DNA of 64,000 nt from Novosphingobium indicum. Its GTDB lineage: Bacteria; Pseudomonadota; Alphaproteobacteria; Sphingomonadales; Sphingomonadaceae. Shown in pieces: positions 34,080-43,537 of the stretch; the first letter of the stretch is position 1, and the number at the start of each line of letters is the position of its first letter. Position numbers and translations under genes: made by a program. Location of the stretch: the NCBI RefSeq assembly GCF_014645195.1, contig NZ_BMLK01000001.1, positions 1 to 64,000 of the forward strand, read 5' to 3'. The notes beneath the pieces were generated by a model. That model was not told the DNA's origin. It searched no databases and saw nothing but the letters and a program-made list of their open reading frames with translations.

Positions 34080-35735
34080 ATGCAATCTGATCGGCGCCTT
34101 CCCGTTTTCGCCCAAACCCTCAACCGCATCTGGCGCTCACCCCGCATCGCCGCAATCGTGGCCGGTGCTCTGGCTGCCTGCGGATTTCAGCCCCTTTCCC
34201 TGTGGCCGCTCACCCTCTTTGCAGTTGCCTGGCTGATCGAACTGGTGATGCGAACCGGCCGCGGACGCGACGCGTTCCTGATCGGCTGGTTCTTCGGCCT
34301 CGGCCACTTCACACTCGGCAACAACTGGATCGCGACGGCCTTCACCTATCAGGCGAACCTGCCCGCCTGGCTGGGCGGCATCGCGGTGGTCCTGCTGTCG
34401 CTCTATCTCGCGCTCTTTCCGGCGCTGGCCGCGCTTGCCGCGTGGTCGATCGTGCGACCGGACCGGATGACAACCAGGCGAACGGCCTTTGTCGCCCTGG
34501 TATTCGCTTTCGCATCCGCGTGGATCGTCACCGAATGGCTGCGCGCGTGGGTCTTCAGCGGTTTCGCGTGGAATCCCCTGGGCGTCGCCCTGCTCGGCCA
34601 GTTCGAGACCCGTGGACTCGCGCTACTGACACCGTGGATCGGTACCTACGGTCTTTCCGGGGTGCTGGTCCTGCTCGCCGGCGTGCCCGGCGTGGTGGCG
34701 CGCCTGATCGGCGGGTCGCGCAGCCCCGCGCGCTGGCTCTGGGCCGCCCCTGCGCTGGCTCTCGCTGCGGGTCTTACCGCGTTGATGGCACTGCCCGATC
34801 CCTGGGTGAAGCGCGATGAGGGAGCCACGCGCTTCACGCTCGTCCAGCCCGATCTGCCGCAGGAAATCATCGACGATCCGCGCTACTTCGAAGAGAATTT
34901 CATAAAGCTGGCGAAGCTCTCGCTCCCGCGCAGCCGCGGCGAAAAGCGCGTGGTGTTCTGGCCCGAATCGGGGCTCGGCGACTATCTGCGCGACGGCTAT
35001 CCGCGCTATCTCTACCGCCTCTACACCTACGGCGCAGACCCCGTGATCGCGCGCGGCCGGATCGGCTCCGTGATCGGCCCCTACGGCCTGCTGCTGACCG
35101 GTGCCGTGGACCTCGTGGTCGAGAACGGCGACGGGGTGGCTGCCCGCAATTCGGTGACGGCGATCAACGGCAAGGGCGACATCCTTGCCGGCTATTCCAA
35201 GGCGCACCTCGTGCCTTTCGGCGAATATCTGCCGCTGCGCTGGCTGCTCGAGCCGCTCGGCGCTTCACGCTTCGTCGCGGGTTCGCTGGACTTCTGGCCG
35301 GGACCGGGACCACGCACTTTCGACTTCGGTACTCTCGGCGAAGTCGGCGTGCAGATCTGCTACGAGATCGTGTTCAGCGGCGAGGTCGTCGATCCGCTGA
35401 ACCGGCCCGACTACATCTATAATCCCTCGAACGACGGCTGGTTCGGCGCCTGGGGGCCACCGCAGCATCTGGCCCAGGCCCGCATGCGGGCCATGGAGGA
35501 AGGCCTGCCGGTCATGCGTTCGACCACGACCGGCATCAGCGCCGTGATCGACGCCGACGGCATCGTGCGCAGTTCGCTGGCGCGCCGCACCGCCGGCCGT
35601 ATCGACGGACGCATCCCGCCACCGCACGAACCCACCCTCTTTGCACGCTATGGCAACGCCTTGTCGCTGGCTCTCGCGGCGCTGATCGCACTGATGGCCA
35701 TTTCCATGGTTGCACTCGGGCGCCGCGGCAGGTAG
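34080..35735 (+). CDS. lnt: Apolipoprotein N-acyltransferase
   Basis: A 551-residue inner-membrane enzyme that adds the third acyl chain to lipoproteins. About six hydrophobic helices span residues 18-230. The periplasmic nitrilase-like domain follows, with Glu near 296 (WPESG), Lys near 374 (YSKAHLVPFGEYLP) and Cys near 427 (VQICYEIVF). A C-terminal helix lies at about 525-545. ATG 34080 follows the hairpin, and an earlier GTG inside the hairpin is less likely. The two lipoproteins in this window would be its substrates. Confidence 0.93.
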   Translation: MQSDRRLPVFAQTLNRIWRSPRIAAIVAGALAACGFQPLSLWPLTLFAVAWLIELVMRTGRGRDAFLIGWFFGLGHFTLGNNWIATAFTYQANLPAWLGGIAVVLLSLYLALFPALAALAAWSIVRPDRMTTRRTAFVALVFAFASAWIVTEWLRAWVFSGFAWNPLGVALLGQFETRGLALLTPWIGTYGLSGVLVLLAGVPGVVARLIGGSRSPARWLWAAPALALAAGLTALMALPDPWVKRDEGATRFTLVQPDLPQEIIDDPRYFEENFIKLAKLSLPRSRGEKRVVFWPESGLGDYLRDGYPRYLYRLYTYGADPVIARGRIGSVIGPYGLLLTGAVDLVVENGDGVAARNSVTAINGKGDILAGYSKAHLVPFGEYLPLRWLLEPLGASRFVAGSLDFWPGPGPRTFDFGTLGEVGVQICYEIVFSGEVVDPLNRPDYIYNPSNDGWFGAWGPPQHLAQARMRAMEEGLPVMRSTTTGISAVIDADGIVRSSLARRTAGRIDGRIPPPHEPTLFARYGNALSLALAALIALMAISMVALGRRGR

Positions 35736-35747
35736 ACGAAAGCACAC

Positions 35748-35763
35748 ATAAAGCTTTCTTTAT
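35748..35763. promoter_or_regulatory. Inverted repeat upstream of metK (candidate SAM/SAH-regulator operator)
   Basis: ATAAAG-CTTT-CTTTAT is a perfect inverted repeat with a 4-base spacer, extended by partial symmetry, in the only 44 bases separating lnt and metK. It ends 16 bases before the metK ATG. It resembles, from memory, the A+T-rich ATAAAG-type operators of ArsR-family SAM/SAH-responsive regulators that control methionine-cycle genes in proteobacteria. No SAM riboswitch could fit in the gap. Confidence 0.5.
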
Positions 35764-35779
35764 ATCATAGGTTTTGACC

Positions 35780-36994
35780 ATGCGCAGCGACTACGTCTTT
35801 ACCTCCGAGAGCGTCTCGGAAGGACATCCCGACAAGGTTTCGGACCAGATTTCCGACGCGATCGTCGATCTGTTCCTCTCCAAGGATCCGGAAGCGCGCG
35901 TCGCTTGCGAGACCCTGACGACCACGCAACTCGTGGTTCTGGCCGGCGAAATTCGCTGCAAGGGCGTTTACGAAAACGGCGCGTGGGCCCCCGGCGCGCT
36001 CGAGGAGATCGAGCAGACCGTGCGCGATGTCGTGAAGAAGGTCGGCTATGCGCAGGACGGCTTCCACTGGGAAACCCTGGAGTTCGACAACCGCCTGCAC
36101 GGCCAGTCCGCCCACATCGCGCAGGGCGTCGACGCTGCCGGGAACAAGGACGAAGGTGCCGGCGACCAGGGCATCATGTTCGGCTTTGCCTGCGACGAGA
36201 CGCCCGACCTGATGCCGGCGACGCTCGACTACAGCCACAAGATTCTGCAGCAGCTTTCCACGGACCGCCACTCGGGCAAGGCGCCGTTCCTCGAACCCGA
36301 TGCCAAGAGCCAGGTCACCCTGCGCTTCGAAAACGGTGAGCCCGTAGCCGCGACCGCGATCGTCGTCTCGACCCAGCACAAGGAAGGCTACGACGAGGGC
36401 GAGAAGGAAGCCGAGCTGAAGAGCTACGTGCGCAAGGTCGTCACCGACATCCTGCCCGAAGGCTTCGTGACCGACGAAACCAAGTTCCACATCAACCCGA
36501 CCGGCTCCTTCGTGATCGGCGGCCCGGACGGCGATGCCGGCCTCACCGGCCGCAAGATCATCGTCGACACGTACGGCGGTGCAGCCCCGCACGGCGGCGG
36601 CGCGTTCTCGGGCAAGGACCCGACCAAGGTCGACCGCTCGGCCGCCTACGTCACGCGCTATCTCGCCAAGAACGTGGTGGCTGCCGGCCTCGCCAAGCGC
36701 TGCACGATCCAGGTTTCCTACGCGATCGGCGTCTCCGAGCCGCTGTCGCTCTATGTCGACCTGCACGGCACCGGCACCGTTTCCGAAGAGGCGCTCGAAG
36801 CGGCGCTGACCAAGGTTGCGGCGGAAAAGCTTGGCGGCCTGACCCCGCGCGGCATCCGTGTCGGCCTCAGCCTCAACAAGCCGATCTACTTCCAGAGCGC
36901 TGCCTACGGCCACTTCGGCCGCAAGCCCGAAGGCGACCTGTTCCCGTGGGAACGCACCGATCTGGTCGACGACATCAAGGCCGCGCTCGGCTGA
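35780..36994 (+). CDS. metK: S-adenosylmethionine synthetase
   Basis: A 404-residue enzyme that makes SAM from methionine and ATP. It shows [14 protein letters not shown] at the start, [10 protein letters not shown] near residue 125, [23 protein letters not shown] and the [16 protein letters not shown] loop. These are the methionine, ATP and metal-binding elements. It is slightly longer than the E. coli enzyme, as common in alphaproteobacteria. ATG 35780 was chosen, and an in-frame TTG two codons earlier exists. It is followed by a clear hairpin terminator. Confidence 0.96.
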   Translation: MRSDYVFTSESVSEGHPDKVSDQISDAIVDLFLSKDPEARVACETLTTTQLVVLAGEIRCKGVYENGAWAPGALEEIEQTVRDVVKKVGYAQDGFHWETLEFDNRLHGQSAHIAQGVDAAGNKDEGAGDQGIMFGFACDETPDLMPATLDYSHKILQQLSTDRHSGKAPFLEPDAKSQVTLRFENGEPVAATAIVVSTQHKEGYDEGEKEAELKSYVRKVVTDILPEGFVTDETKFHINPTGSFVIGGPDGDAGLTGRKIIVDTYGGAAPHGGGAFSGKDPTKVDRSAAYVTRYLAKNVVAAGLAKRCTIQVSYAIGVSEPLSLYVDLHGTGTVSEEALEAALTKVAAEKLGGLTPRGIRVGLSLNKPIYFQSAAYGHFGRKPEGDLFPWERTDLVDDIKAALG

Positions 36995-37022
36995 GCGGCC
37001 GCGTCGCCACAGCAGTTCAAAC

Positions 37023-37053
37023 GAAAATCCGGGGCCGCAAACCTCGGATTTTC
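37023..37053 (+). terminator. metK terminator hairpin
   Basis: GAAAATCCGGGG pairs with CCTCGGATTTTC over 12 positions with one G-T pair and a 7-base loop, starting 29 bases after the metK stop. The descending arm ends in TTTTC, giving a short U-rich end. Confidence 0.65.
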
Positions 37054-37083
37054 TGATTCGGGGCTTTGCGCTATGACGCCCCC

Positions 37084-38070
37084 ATGCACACGACCGACAT
37101 TTCGGCGGCAGACGCGGCGAGAGCGCCGCTCTGCGTTGCCGCGCTTTACCAGTTCGCCCCCTTCGAGGATCCCGCAGCCCTGCGTGCGCCCCTGCTGGCG
37201 CTGTGCGAGGTCCAAGGCATTCGCGGCACGCTTCTTCTCGCCCGCGAAGGGATCAACGGCACCATTGCCGGATCACGCGAAGGACTGGATGCAGTCATCG
37301 CGCACATTCGCGCCTTGCCCGGCTGCGAACGGCTGGACGTCAAGTTTTCCTCGGCAGCGGAGATGCCGTTCCACCGCATGAAAGTGCGGCTCAAGCGCGA
37401 GATCGTGACCATGGGCGAGCCCGGCACGGATCCGCTCGCCACCGTCGGCACCTACGTTGCGCCGGAAGACTGGAATGCGCTGATTTCCGATCCCGACACG
37501 ATCCTGATCGACACGCGCAACGACTACGAAGTCGCCATCGGCACCTTCAACGGGGCCATCGATCCGGAAACACGCAGCTTCCGCGAGTTCCCCGAATGGT
37601 TCCGCCGCGAGCGCGAGCGGCTGCTCGGCGAGGGCAAAGCGCCGAGAGTCGCGATGTTCTGCACCGGCGGTATCCGCTGCGAGAAGTCGACCGCCTTCCT
37701 CAAGCAGGAAGGGGTCGAGGATGTCTTCCACCTCAAGGGCGGCATCCTCAAGTATCTTGAGACGATCCCGGCAGAGCAAAGCCTTTGGCACGGTGAATGC
37801 TTCGTGTTTGACCAGCGGGTCTCGGTCGGTCACGGGCTGGTGCAGGGCTCGCTGTCGCTGTGTCACGCCTGCCGCCAGCCGGTAAGCGAATCGGACAAGG
37901 CCTCGGCGCACTATGAAGAGGGCGTGAGTTGCCCGGCGTGCTTCGAGAGCCGCACCGACGAGCAGCGCGCCCGCTACCGCGAGCGGCACCGGCAGGAGAA
38001 GCTCGCCGAGGCCCGCGGCGAGGAACATGTGGGCGCGAAGATGCCGACGTCGGCCGGCCAAGAGGCATGA
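37084..38070 (+). CDS. trhO: tRNA uridine(34) hydroxylase (rhodanese-like, YceA/TrhO)
   Basis: A 328-residue protein with an N-terminal UPF0176 acylphosphatase-like domain (residues 15-120) and a rhodanese domain with Cys193 in [14 protein letters not shown]-terminal zinc-ribbon-like region follows (CHACRQPV, then CPACFESR). TrhO hydroxylates U34 of certain tRNAs using oxygen. ATG 37084 was used, and an upstream TTG in frame is possible. Its stop overlaps the start of the GST-like gene as ATGA. Confidence 0.9.
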   Translation: MHTTDISAADAARAPLCVAALYQFAPFEDPAALRAPLLALCEVQGIRGTLLLAREGINGTIAGSREGLDAVIAHIRALPGCERLDVKFSSAAEMPFHRMKVRLKREIVTMGEPGTDPLATVGTYVAPEDWNALISDPDTILIDTRNDYEVAIGTFNGAIDPETRSFREFPEWFRRERERLLGEGKAPRVAMFCTGGIRCEKSTAFLKQEGVEDVFHLKGGILKYLETIPAEQSLWHGECFVFDQRVSVGHGLVQGSLSLCHACRQPVSESDKASAHYEEGVSCPACFESRTDEQRARYRERHRQEKLAEARGEEHVGAKMPTSAGQEA

Positions 38071-38711
38071 TGCCGGAGACCGCCAGCCTTCCCATCCTCT
38101 ATAGCTTCCGCCGTTGCCCCTACGCCATGCGCGCCCGGCTGGCGATCATGGTGGCAGGCCTCACCTGCCAGCTGCGCGAAGTGAAGCTCTCCGCCAAACC
38201 CGAGGCCATGCTCGAAGCCTCGCCCAAGGGCACGGTGCCGGTTCTGGTCTTGCCCGATGGCACGGTGATCGAGGAAAGTCTCGACGTGATGCACCATGCG
38301 CTGGGCGTGAACGATCCCGAAGACTGGCTGGATCGCGCCGACGCCGACCTGATCGCCCGCTGCGACGGCCCCTTCAAACGCGACCTCGACCGCTACAAGT
38401 ACCCCGACCGCTACGACAGCGACGCTACCGCGCATCGCAGCGCAGGCCTCGCCTTTCTGCAGGACCTTGAGGCACGCTTGGGGGAAGACGAGAACCTGAG
38501 CGGATCGCCACGCGGCCTAACCGACATGGCGATCGTGCCCTTCATCCGCCAGTTCGCCGCGACCGACCGCACCTGGTTCGGCGCCCAGCCCCTACCCCGC
38601 CTGCGCGCCTGGCTCGACGGACACCTGACCTCGGACCTGTTCAAAGCGATCATGGTCCGCCATGGCCCATGGCAGCCGGACGATACGCCGATCCTGTTCG
38701 CGGCAGGCTGA
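38067..38711 (+). CDS. Glutathione S-transferase family protein
   Basis: A 214-residue GST-fold protein. The thioredoxin-like N-terminal domain starts [17 protein letters not shown] with a CPYA-type active site, followed by [20 protein letters not shown], the glutathione-binding cis-Pro and Ser. The helical C-terminal domain follows, with the N-capping box [13 protein letters not shown]. Either of two adjacent ATGs may be used. The first overlaps the trhO stop, so the genes are translationally coupled. The Cys-type motif suggests an omega- or glutaredoxin-like activity rather than classical conjugation. Confidence 0.83.
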   Translation: MMPETASLPILYSFRRCPYAMRARLAIMVAGLTCQLREVKLSAKPEAMLEASPKGTVPVLVLPDGTVIEESLDVMHHALGVNDPEDWLDRADADLIARCDGPFKRDLDRYKYPDRYDSDATAHRSAGLAFLQDLEARLGEDENLSGSPRGLTDMAIVPFIRQFAATDRTWFGAQPLPRLRAWLDGHLTSDLFKAIMVRHGPWQPDDTPILFAAG

Positions 38712-38737
38712 AGCGCCGCTTCCTACTTTCGCCCACC

Positions 38738-38813
38738 CCGCTCATCCGGAGCCTGTCGAAGGATGGGACCCCTGCGCAGCGCGAGCGCCCTTCGACAAGC
38801 TCAGGACGAGCGG
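38738..38813. repeat. Interspersed inverted repeat (CTGTCGAAGG family)
   Basis: The arms 38738-38762 (CCGCTCATCCGGAGCCTGTC...) and 38789-38813 (ending GACGAGCGG) are inverse complements at 22 of 25 positions around a 26-base spacer. Sequences of the type CTTGTCGAAGG / CCTTCGACAAGCTCAGGAC are a familiar intergenic repeat in sphingomonad genomes. It sits between the GST-like gene and the convergent S46 peptidase. Confidence 0.8.
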
Positions 38814-38873
38814 CGGCAGGTCTTGTGGATATGCCGGGGCGGCAGCATCGCACCGCCGCCCCGGCCCTATCGC

Positions 38874-40928
38874 TTACTTCCCGGCCAGTTCCTTCACCAA
38901 TCGCGGCGAGGGATAGATCGTTTCCAGCGCTTCCTGCAGCGAGGCGGCGGAAACGACCACGGTGCGGTTGAGCACCGGATCGTAGCCGTAGTTGCCGCCC
39001 AAGGAGTGGATGTTGCCGTCGAAAGCGGCGCCGATCACGGTGCCGGTCTTGTCGATCACCGGTGAGCCCGAGTTGCCGCCGATAATGTCGTTGGTGGTCA
39101 CGAAGTTGTAGGTCACCGACTTGTCGATCTCGTCTTCCTTCGCGGCGAAGGCCGGGGCGAGATCGAACGGCGGGGCGCCCGTAGCACGCTCGAAGGTGCC
39201 GCCGATGGTGGTCTGGAACGGCACCTGCCTGCCGCGCTCGGGCCAGCCTTCGACCTTGCCGTAGCTGATGCGGAGCGTGAACGTGGCATCGGGGTAGATC
39301 GTGTCGCCATAGGCCGCGAAACGCGCGTCGGTTAGCTTGGCACCGGCAGCGGCTGCGGGGCCCGAGTACCCCTCGTCCACCTCCTTTTCGAGCTCGCGCT
39401 GACGCGCGTCGAGCTTGCGGGCATAGACGATCATCGGATCGTCCGACGCCTCGATCGCCGCCTGACCACCTTCCCACAGCTGCTTGCGGTATTCCGGATC
39501 GGCCAGCTTCGTGCCGGAGACCAGCCGTTCTGCCAGCGCTTCCGGGCTTTCCTTGCCCAGCAGCAACTTGGTGTCGGGATCGTCCACGCCGAGGTATTCA
39601 CGCGCCTTCGAGAGGCTCCACTCCATGCGCAGCTCATCGAGCCAGGGATAGACCGGCGCCGCATCGAGCAGGCGCTTCTCGGTGAGCGGAAGCGCGCTGT
39701 CGGTGTAGCCGGGCAGGCGCTCGGCATTGGGCTTGGCGCGCTCGGCCGCGCCCATTACCAGCGTCTCGGCATAGCCGTAGAGGTCGCCCGAAGGCTCGAT
39801 GAAACGCGCGGGCATGTAGAGCTTGCGGTAGGCCTTCACTGCCGCGTCCATCTCGCTCCAGGGGTTGCCGATCTCGGCGTTGCCCGCACTCTTTTCCCTC
39901 AGCGCAGCCTCGGCCGCGGCCAGCTTGCCGGTAAAGTCCGGATCGTTGAGTGCCTTCATCCGGCCGATGTAGACTTTCAGCCCGTTCTCCACGCCGTTGA
40001 GCATGTCGAGACCCTCACGGGCGTGCTCTGGGCTTTCTTCCATCGCCCGGATCAGCCGGCCGCGCAGTTCGGAGTAGGTCGCGACGATCACCGGCAGGCG
40101 CACTTCGCGCTCGAACGCGAGCTGGCTCTGCGTGTAGAGGCGCGAGGTAGAACCGGGATTGCCGACCACGAAAGTAGCCTCGCCTTCCTTCGGCGCGCGC
40201 GGATTCCACTTGAGGTGGTTCGGCGTCTTGACCGGCTTGCCGTTCGCGTAGGCGCGCAGGAAGGCACCATCGAGATCGTAGCGCGGGAAATTGAAGTTGT
40301 CCGGATCGCCGCCGAAAGTCGCCGCACGGTCTTCCGAAGCCCAGACCAGCCGCACGTCGGAATACTTGCGGTAGGTATAGAGCTTGTACTGGCCGCCGCC
40401 GAACAGCGTCACGACCTGGCAGCGGGTGGTCTCGCGATCAGTGCAGTTGGCGGATTCGATCTCGGCGATCTTCGCATCGCGCGCCTTGGTCAGCGCCTCG
40501 CCGGTGAGCGAGCCGATGGCCTTTTTCACGTCGCCGGTCACATCGGTGATCTTCGTCACCACTTCGGCCTGCTGACCGGGGCAATTCTTCTCGTCGTTGA
40601 AGGTTGCCGCGACATAGCCGTGATCGAGCAGGTCGTTGTCGCCGGTCGAATTGTCGAACAGGCACGAAGCGACGCAGTGATGGTTGGTCAGGATCAGGCC
40701 ATTGCCCGAAACGAAGCTGGCCGAGCAGCCGCCGGTCAGGCGCACGGCGGCATTGCGCACATCGTCGAGCCAAGCCTGATCGGGCGCCCAGCCGTAGTCT
40801 TCCTTCATCTTGGCGGCGGGAAAATTATCGAAAGTCCACATGCCTTCGTCGGCACGGGCGGGGGAAGAAGCCAGCGCCAGCGAAGCGGCGGTACCGGCGG
40901 CAAGCAGTGAAAGCGAACGGATGGTCAT
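38874..40928 (-). CDS. S46 family dipeptidyl-peptidase
   Basis: A 684-residue secreted serine peptidase of the DPP7/DPP11 type. A signal peptide (MTIRSLSLLAAGTAASLALASSPARA) is followed by the chymotrypsin-fold half with His near 81 (LILTNHHCVA). The conserved FGGDPDNFNFPRYDLD lies around residue 215. The nucleophile Ser is near 616 in GGNSGSPVI. It removes dipeptides from N-termini in the periplasm, and the residue governing acidic preference in DPP11 was not resolved. AAGGAAAA precedes the ATG. It is a single gene, and together with the M61 enzyme it suggests active peptide scavenging. Confidence 0.92.
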   Translation of the reverse strand: MTIRSLSLLAAGTAASLALASSPARADEGMWTFDNFPAAKMKEDYGWAPDQAWLDDVRNAAVRLTGGCSASFVSGNGLILTNHHCVASCLFDNSTGDNDLLDHGYVAATFNDEKNCPGQQAEVVTKITDVTGDVKKAIGSLTGEALTKARDAKIAEIESANCTDRETTRCQVVTLFGGGQYKLYTYRKYSDVRLVWASEDRAATFGGDPDNFNFPRYDLDGAFLRAYANGKPVKTPNHLKWNPRAPKEGEATFVVGNPGSTSRLYTQSQLAFEREVRLPVIVATYSELRGRLIRAMEESPEHAREGLDMLNGVENGLKVYIGRMKALNDPDFTGKLAAAEAALREKSAGNAEIGNPWSEMDAAVKAYRKLYMPARFIEPSGDLYGYAETLVMGAAERAKPNAERLPGYTDSALPLTEKRLLDAAPVYPWLDELRMEWSLSKAREYLGVDDPDTKLLLGKESPEALAERLVSGTKLADPEYRKQLWEGGQAAIEASDDPMIVYARKLDARQRELEKEVDEGYSGPAAAAGAKLTDARFAAYGDTIYPDATFTLRISYGKVEGWPERGRQVPFQTTIGGTFERATGAPPFDLAPAFAAKEDEIDKSVTYNFVTTNDIIGGNSGSPVIDKTGTVIGAAFDGNIHSLGGNYGYDPVLNRTVVVSAASLQEALETIYPSPRLVKELAGK

Positions 40929-41265
40929 GGGTTTTCCTTGTTCCTGTTGGCCGCAATTTTCCCAAGGAAACCGCCGCTGTCCAGCCGAATTCCACACCCC
41001 GGCATAAGGTTGCGCAATCGCCTTCGCAGGCATTAACTAAGAGCCTTCATCGGTGCTTTGCGAGCAACAAGCTTAGGCTTCCCACACACCCGGCCGTGCA
41101 GCGGGAATGGTCCGGTGCGGTGCCTGCGGCAGGGCGGCCTTCCTCTCGGACATGCCGCCACGGTCGAGGCTCGACATCGCCGGTTACGCCCCGTACCCCT
41201 TTCCCTTGTCTCGTCGCGACGGTCGCGGACGGGATCGCGCAGCCGCTGGTCCAGGATCGCAGGGC

Positions 41266-42117
41266 ATGGCATTCGAAACACTGATTTCGGTGAAAGACCT
41301 TCAGGCACTGCTCGCCTCGGGCCGCGACGTTCTGCTGCTCGATTGCGAATTCGAACTCGGCGCGCCCGACAAGGGACCGGCAATCTACGCCGAGGGGCAC
41401 TTGCCCGGTGCACGCCATGCCCACCTCGACAACGACCTTGCCAGCCCCCCAGACGGCACCAACGGGCGCCATCCGCTGCCTGCACCGGTCGCGCTGGCAG
41501 CCTGGCTGCGTGCGCAGGGTCTCCGCAAGGGCCAGCAGGTCGTCGCCTACGACAGCAACGGCGGTGCCTGGGCCGCACGCGCCTGGTGGCTGCTGCGCTG
41601 GTTGGGACATGCCCAAGTGGCGGTCCTCGATGGCGGCAAGCCGGCGTGGATAGCGGCAGGCCTGCCGCTCGAACACACCATGCCCGGACCTGCGCCGACA
41701 GGGGATTTCGAGGCAGGCGATCCGCTGGTCGCAACACCTGTCGACGCCGGTGACGTGCTCGCCAATATCGGCACCGGCGATGCGCTCGTGCTGGACGCGC
41801 GCGATCCTGCGCGCTTTCGCGGCGATCCCAACCCGATCGATCCTGTGGCGGGCCATATTCCCGGCGCCCGCAACCGCTGCTTCCGCGACAATATCGACGA
41901 CAAGGGCCGCTTCCGCCCGGCGCAGGAACTGGCCAAGGACTTCACCGTTTTGCTCGAGGGCAAACCGGCGATGCTGAGCTGCGGTTCGGGCGTCACCGCG
42001 TGCCACAATGCGCTGGCGATGGAGATCGCCGGACTGCCCGGCGCCCGGCTCTATCCCGGTTCGTGGAGCGAGTGGATCAGCGGTCCAGCGCGTCCGGTGG
42101 AGACCGGCGAGGGCTGA
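41266..42117 (+). CDS. sseA: 3-mercaptopyruvate sulfurtransferase / thiosulfate sulfurtransferase
   Basis: A 283-residue protein with tandem rhodanese domains (residues 5-135 and 155-280). The catalytic loop CGSGVTA with Cys239 is the mercaptopyruvate-type form. The N-terminal domain has an inactive loop (DSNGGAWAAR) as usual, and LDARDPARFRGDPNPIDPVAGHIPGARN is diagnostic. It transfers sulfane sulfur to thiol or cyanide acceptors. ATG 41266 was chosen by similarity, with only a weak AGGG nearby. The 337 bases back to the S46 gene hold no other feature that I recognise. Confidence 0.9.
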   Translation: MAFETLISVKDLQALLASGRDVLLLDCEFELGAPDKGPAIYAEGHLPGARHAHLDNDLASPPDGTNGRHPLPAPVALAAWLRAQGLRKGQQVVAYDSNGGAWAARAWWLLRWLGHAQVAVLDGGKPAWIAAGLPLEHTMPGPAPTGDFEAGDPLVATPVDAGDVLANIGTGDALVLDARDPARFRGDPNPIDPVAGHIPGARNRCFRDNIDDKGRFRPAQELAKDFTVLLEGKPAMLSCGSGVTACHNALAMEIAGLPGARLYPGSWSEWISGPARPVETGEG

Positions 42118-42125
42118 AACCGCAC

Positions 42126-42908
42126 CTAAGCGGGGCTCGGCAGCACGCGGGTGAGTACCAGCCCCACAGCCGGGCGGATCACCAGTCCGATCACGTCGAT
42201 CGCGACATGGACGGCCATCGCCACCAGCAGACTGCCGCTGATCAAGTAGAGCGCCGTGAGCAACAGCCCGGCGAGGGTGGTTGCAATCACGCCGACCGGC
42301 CCCTGATAGAGATGGCAGAGCCCGAAGATCGCGACCGGCAGCAGGAAAGCCGCCGGAAGCGGCACACCCAGATCCGCAAACGCAAAAGGCAGAAAGCCGC
42401 GAAACAGCAGTTCCTCGCCGACGCCGGCGACAATCGCCAAGAGCAGGGCCCAGCCCAGCTCTGGCCCATTGCGCGGACGCAGGACGGCGAAATTGCCCGC
42501 CACGATCACCTTGCGCGAGCGCAGCAGCAGAGGCAGCGCCTCGATGGCAAAGATCAGTACCGCCAGTTCGGCCAACAGCCAGGGCGACAGCAACGCCTGC
42601 TCCAGGTCACCGGCCCGCAACCCCAGCCACTGCGTCGCCGTTGCGGATAGCGCCGCGATTTCGGCGCCGGGGTGCAGAGCGCGGAGGAGATTGCCGGTCA
42701 GCAGCAGCGCCAGTCCCGGCATCGCCAGCATGATCAGCGCCTGTCGCCCGATCTTGCGCTCGAAAAACCAGCGCCTGACCGCCGGGTCCGACGTTTCTCG
42801 CAAGGCGCTCACCTGCCGCCGCCCGCGCTGCACGTAGCGGGCGAGCAGCGCCAGGACGACGCCCAGAGCCAGCGTGGTCAGGATCGTTCCAAAGACGGCG
42901 CCGGACAT
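42126..42908 (-). CDS. CPBP family intramembrane metalloprotease
   Basis: A 260-residue polytopic membrane protein with about seven hydrophobic segments. The CPBP/Abi motif 1 is GVGEELLFRGFLP (Glu165, Glu166, Arg170), with a later FGLCHLYQG and a final HVAIDVIGL that supply the His ligands of motifs 2 and 3. The family includes prenyl-protein peptidases (Rce1-like) and bacteriocin-immunity proteins. The ATG has AAGG upstream. It is convergent with sseA (8-base gap) and lies 9 bases downstream of the glutathione peroxidase gene, so it is co-transcribed with it. Confidence 0.85.
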   Translation of the reverse strand: MSGAVFGTILTTLALGVVLALLARYVQRGRRQVSALRETSDPAVRRWFFERKIGRQALIMLAMPGLALLLTGNLLRALHPGAEIAALSATATQWLGLRAGDLEQALLSPWLLAELAVLIFAIEALPLLLRSRKVIVAGNFAVLRPRNGPELGWALLLAIVAGVGEELLFRGFLPFAFADLGVPLPAAFLLPVAIFGLCHLYQGPVGVIATTLAGLLLTALYLISGSLLVAMAVHVAIDVIGLVIRPAVGLVLTRVLPSPA

Positions 42909-42917
42909 TTCCAAACC

Positions 42918-43463
42918 TTATTTGGCGAGTTCCGCTTCGATCGCGCCGACGAGCTCGGGCGAATTCGGCTCGATACCCGGCGCAAAGCGGCCAGCGACGC
43001 TGCCGTCCTTGGCAATCAGGAACTTCTCGAAGTTCCAGAGCACTTCCGGGTCCTCGGTCGGGGTCATGCCGTAGCCCTTGAGTCGTTCGCGGAATTCCTC
43101 GGCCGGGCCGACCTTTTCGGGCTGGGCCTTGGTCAGTTCGGCATAGAGCGGCTGCTTGCCCTCGCCGGTGACGTCGGCCTTGGCGAAGAGCGGAAAGGAC
43201 ACGCCGTAGTTGACCGAGCAGAACTCCATGATCTCTTCATGCGTGCCTGGCTCCTGCGCGCCGAAATCATTGGCCGGGAAGCCGAGGATCTCGAAACCCT
43301 TGTCCTTGTATTCGTTGTAGAGCTTTTCCAGCCCTTCGTACTGCGGCGTCAAGCCGCACTTGCTGGCGACGTTCACGACCAGCAGGACATTGCCCTTGTG
43401 CTCGGCAAGGCTGTCGTACGCGCCGTCGATGCGGGTCAGCGGAATGGCGGAAATGTCGGTCAT
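42918..43463 (-). CDS. Glutathione peroxidase family protein
   Basis: A 181-residue thioredoxin-fold peroxidase. The peroxidatic Cys36 lies in NVASKCGLTPQYEGL, the conserved Gln in GFPANDFGAQEPGT, and the Trp-Asn in VLWNFEKFLI completes the tetrad. It uses Cys rather than Sec, and such bacterial enzymes commonly take electrons from thioredoxin. The ATG follows GGGAGAA. It reduces hydroperoxides in the cytoplasm or periplasm, and no signal peptide is present. It is followed closely by the CPBP gene. Confidence 0.92.
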   Translation of the reverse strand: MTDISAIPLTRIDGAYDSLAEHKGNVLLVVNVASKCGLTPQYEGLEKLYNEYKDKGFEILGFPANDFGAQEPGTHEEIMEFCSVNYGVSFPLFAKADVTGEGKQPLYAELTKAQPEKVGPAEEFRERLKGYGMTPTEDPEVLWNFEKFLIAKDGSVAGRFAPGIEPNSPELVGAIEAELAK

Positions 43464-43537
43464 TACTCGGATTCTCCCGTGCTGTTTGACGAGAGTATGG
43501 GCCGCCGACATGTCCTCGGCAAGACGGTGCCTTCGCG

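Noticed and set aside
35736..35779. SAM riboswitch before metK
   Set aside because: Only 44 bases lie between lnt and metK, too short for known SAM aptamers, and the pairing elements are absent. A protein operator is more likely.
41034..41265. A tRNA or small RNA in the gap before sseA
   Set aside because: I could not form a cloverleaf or find a terminator. The region is ordinary G+C-rich intergenic sequence.
42126..42908. CPBP protease as part of a bacteriocin or defence cluster
   Set aside because: No peptide precursor, transporter or maturation gene is nearby. It is simply co-linear with a glutathione peroxidase gene.
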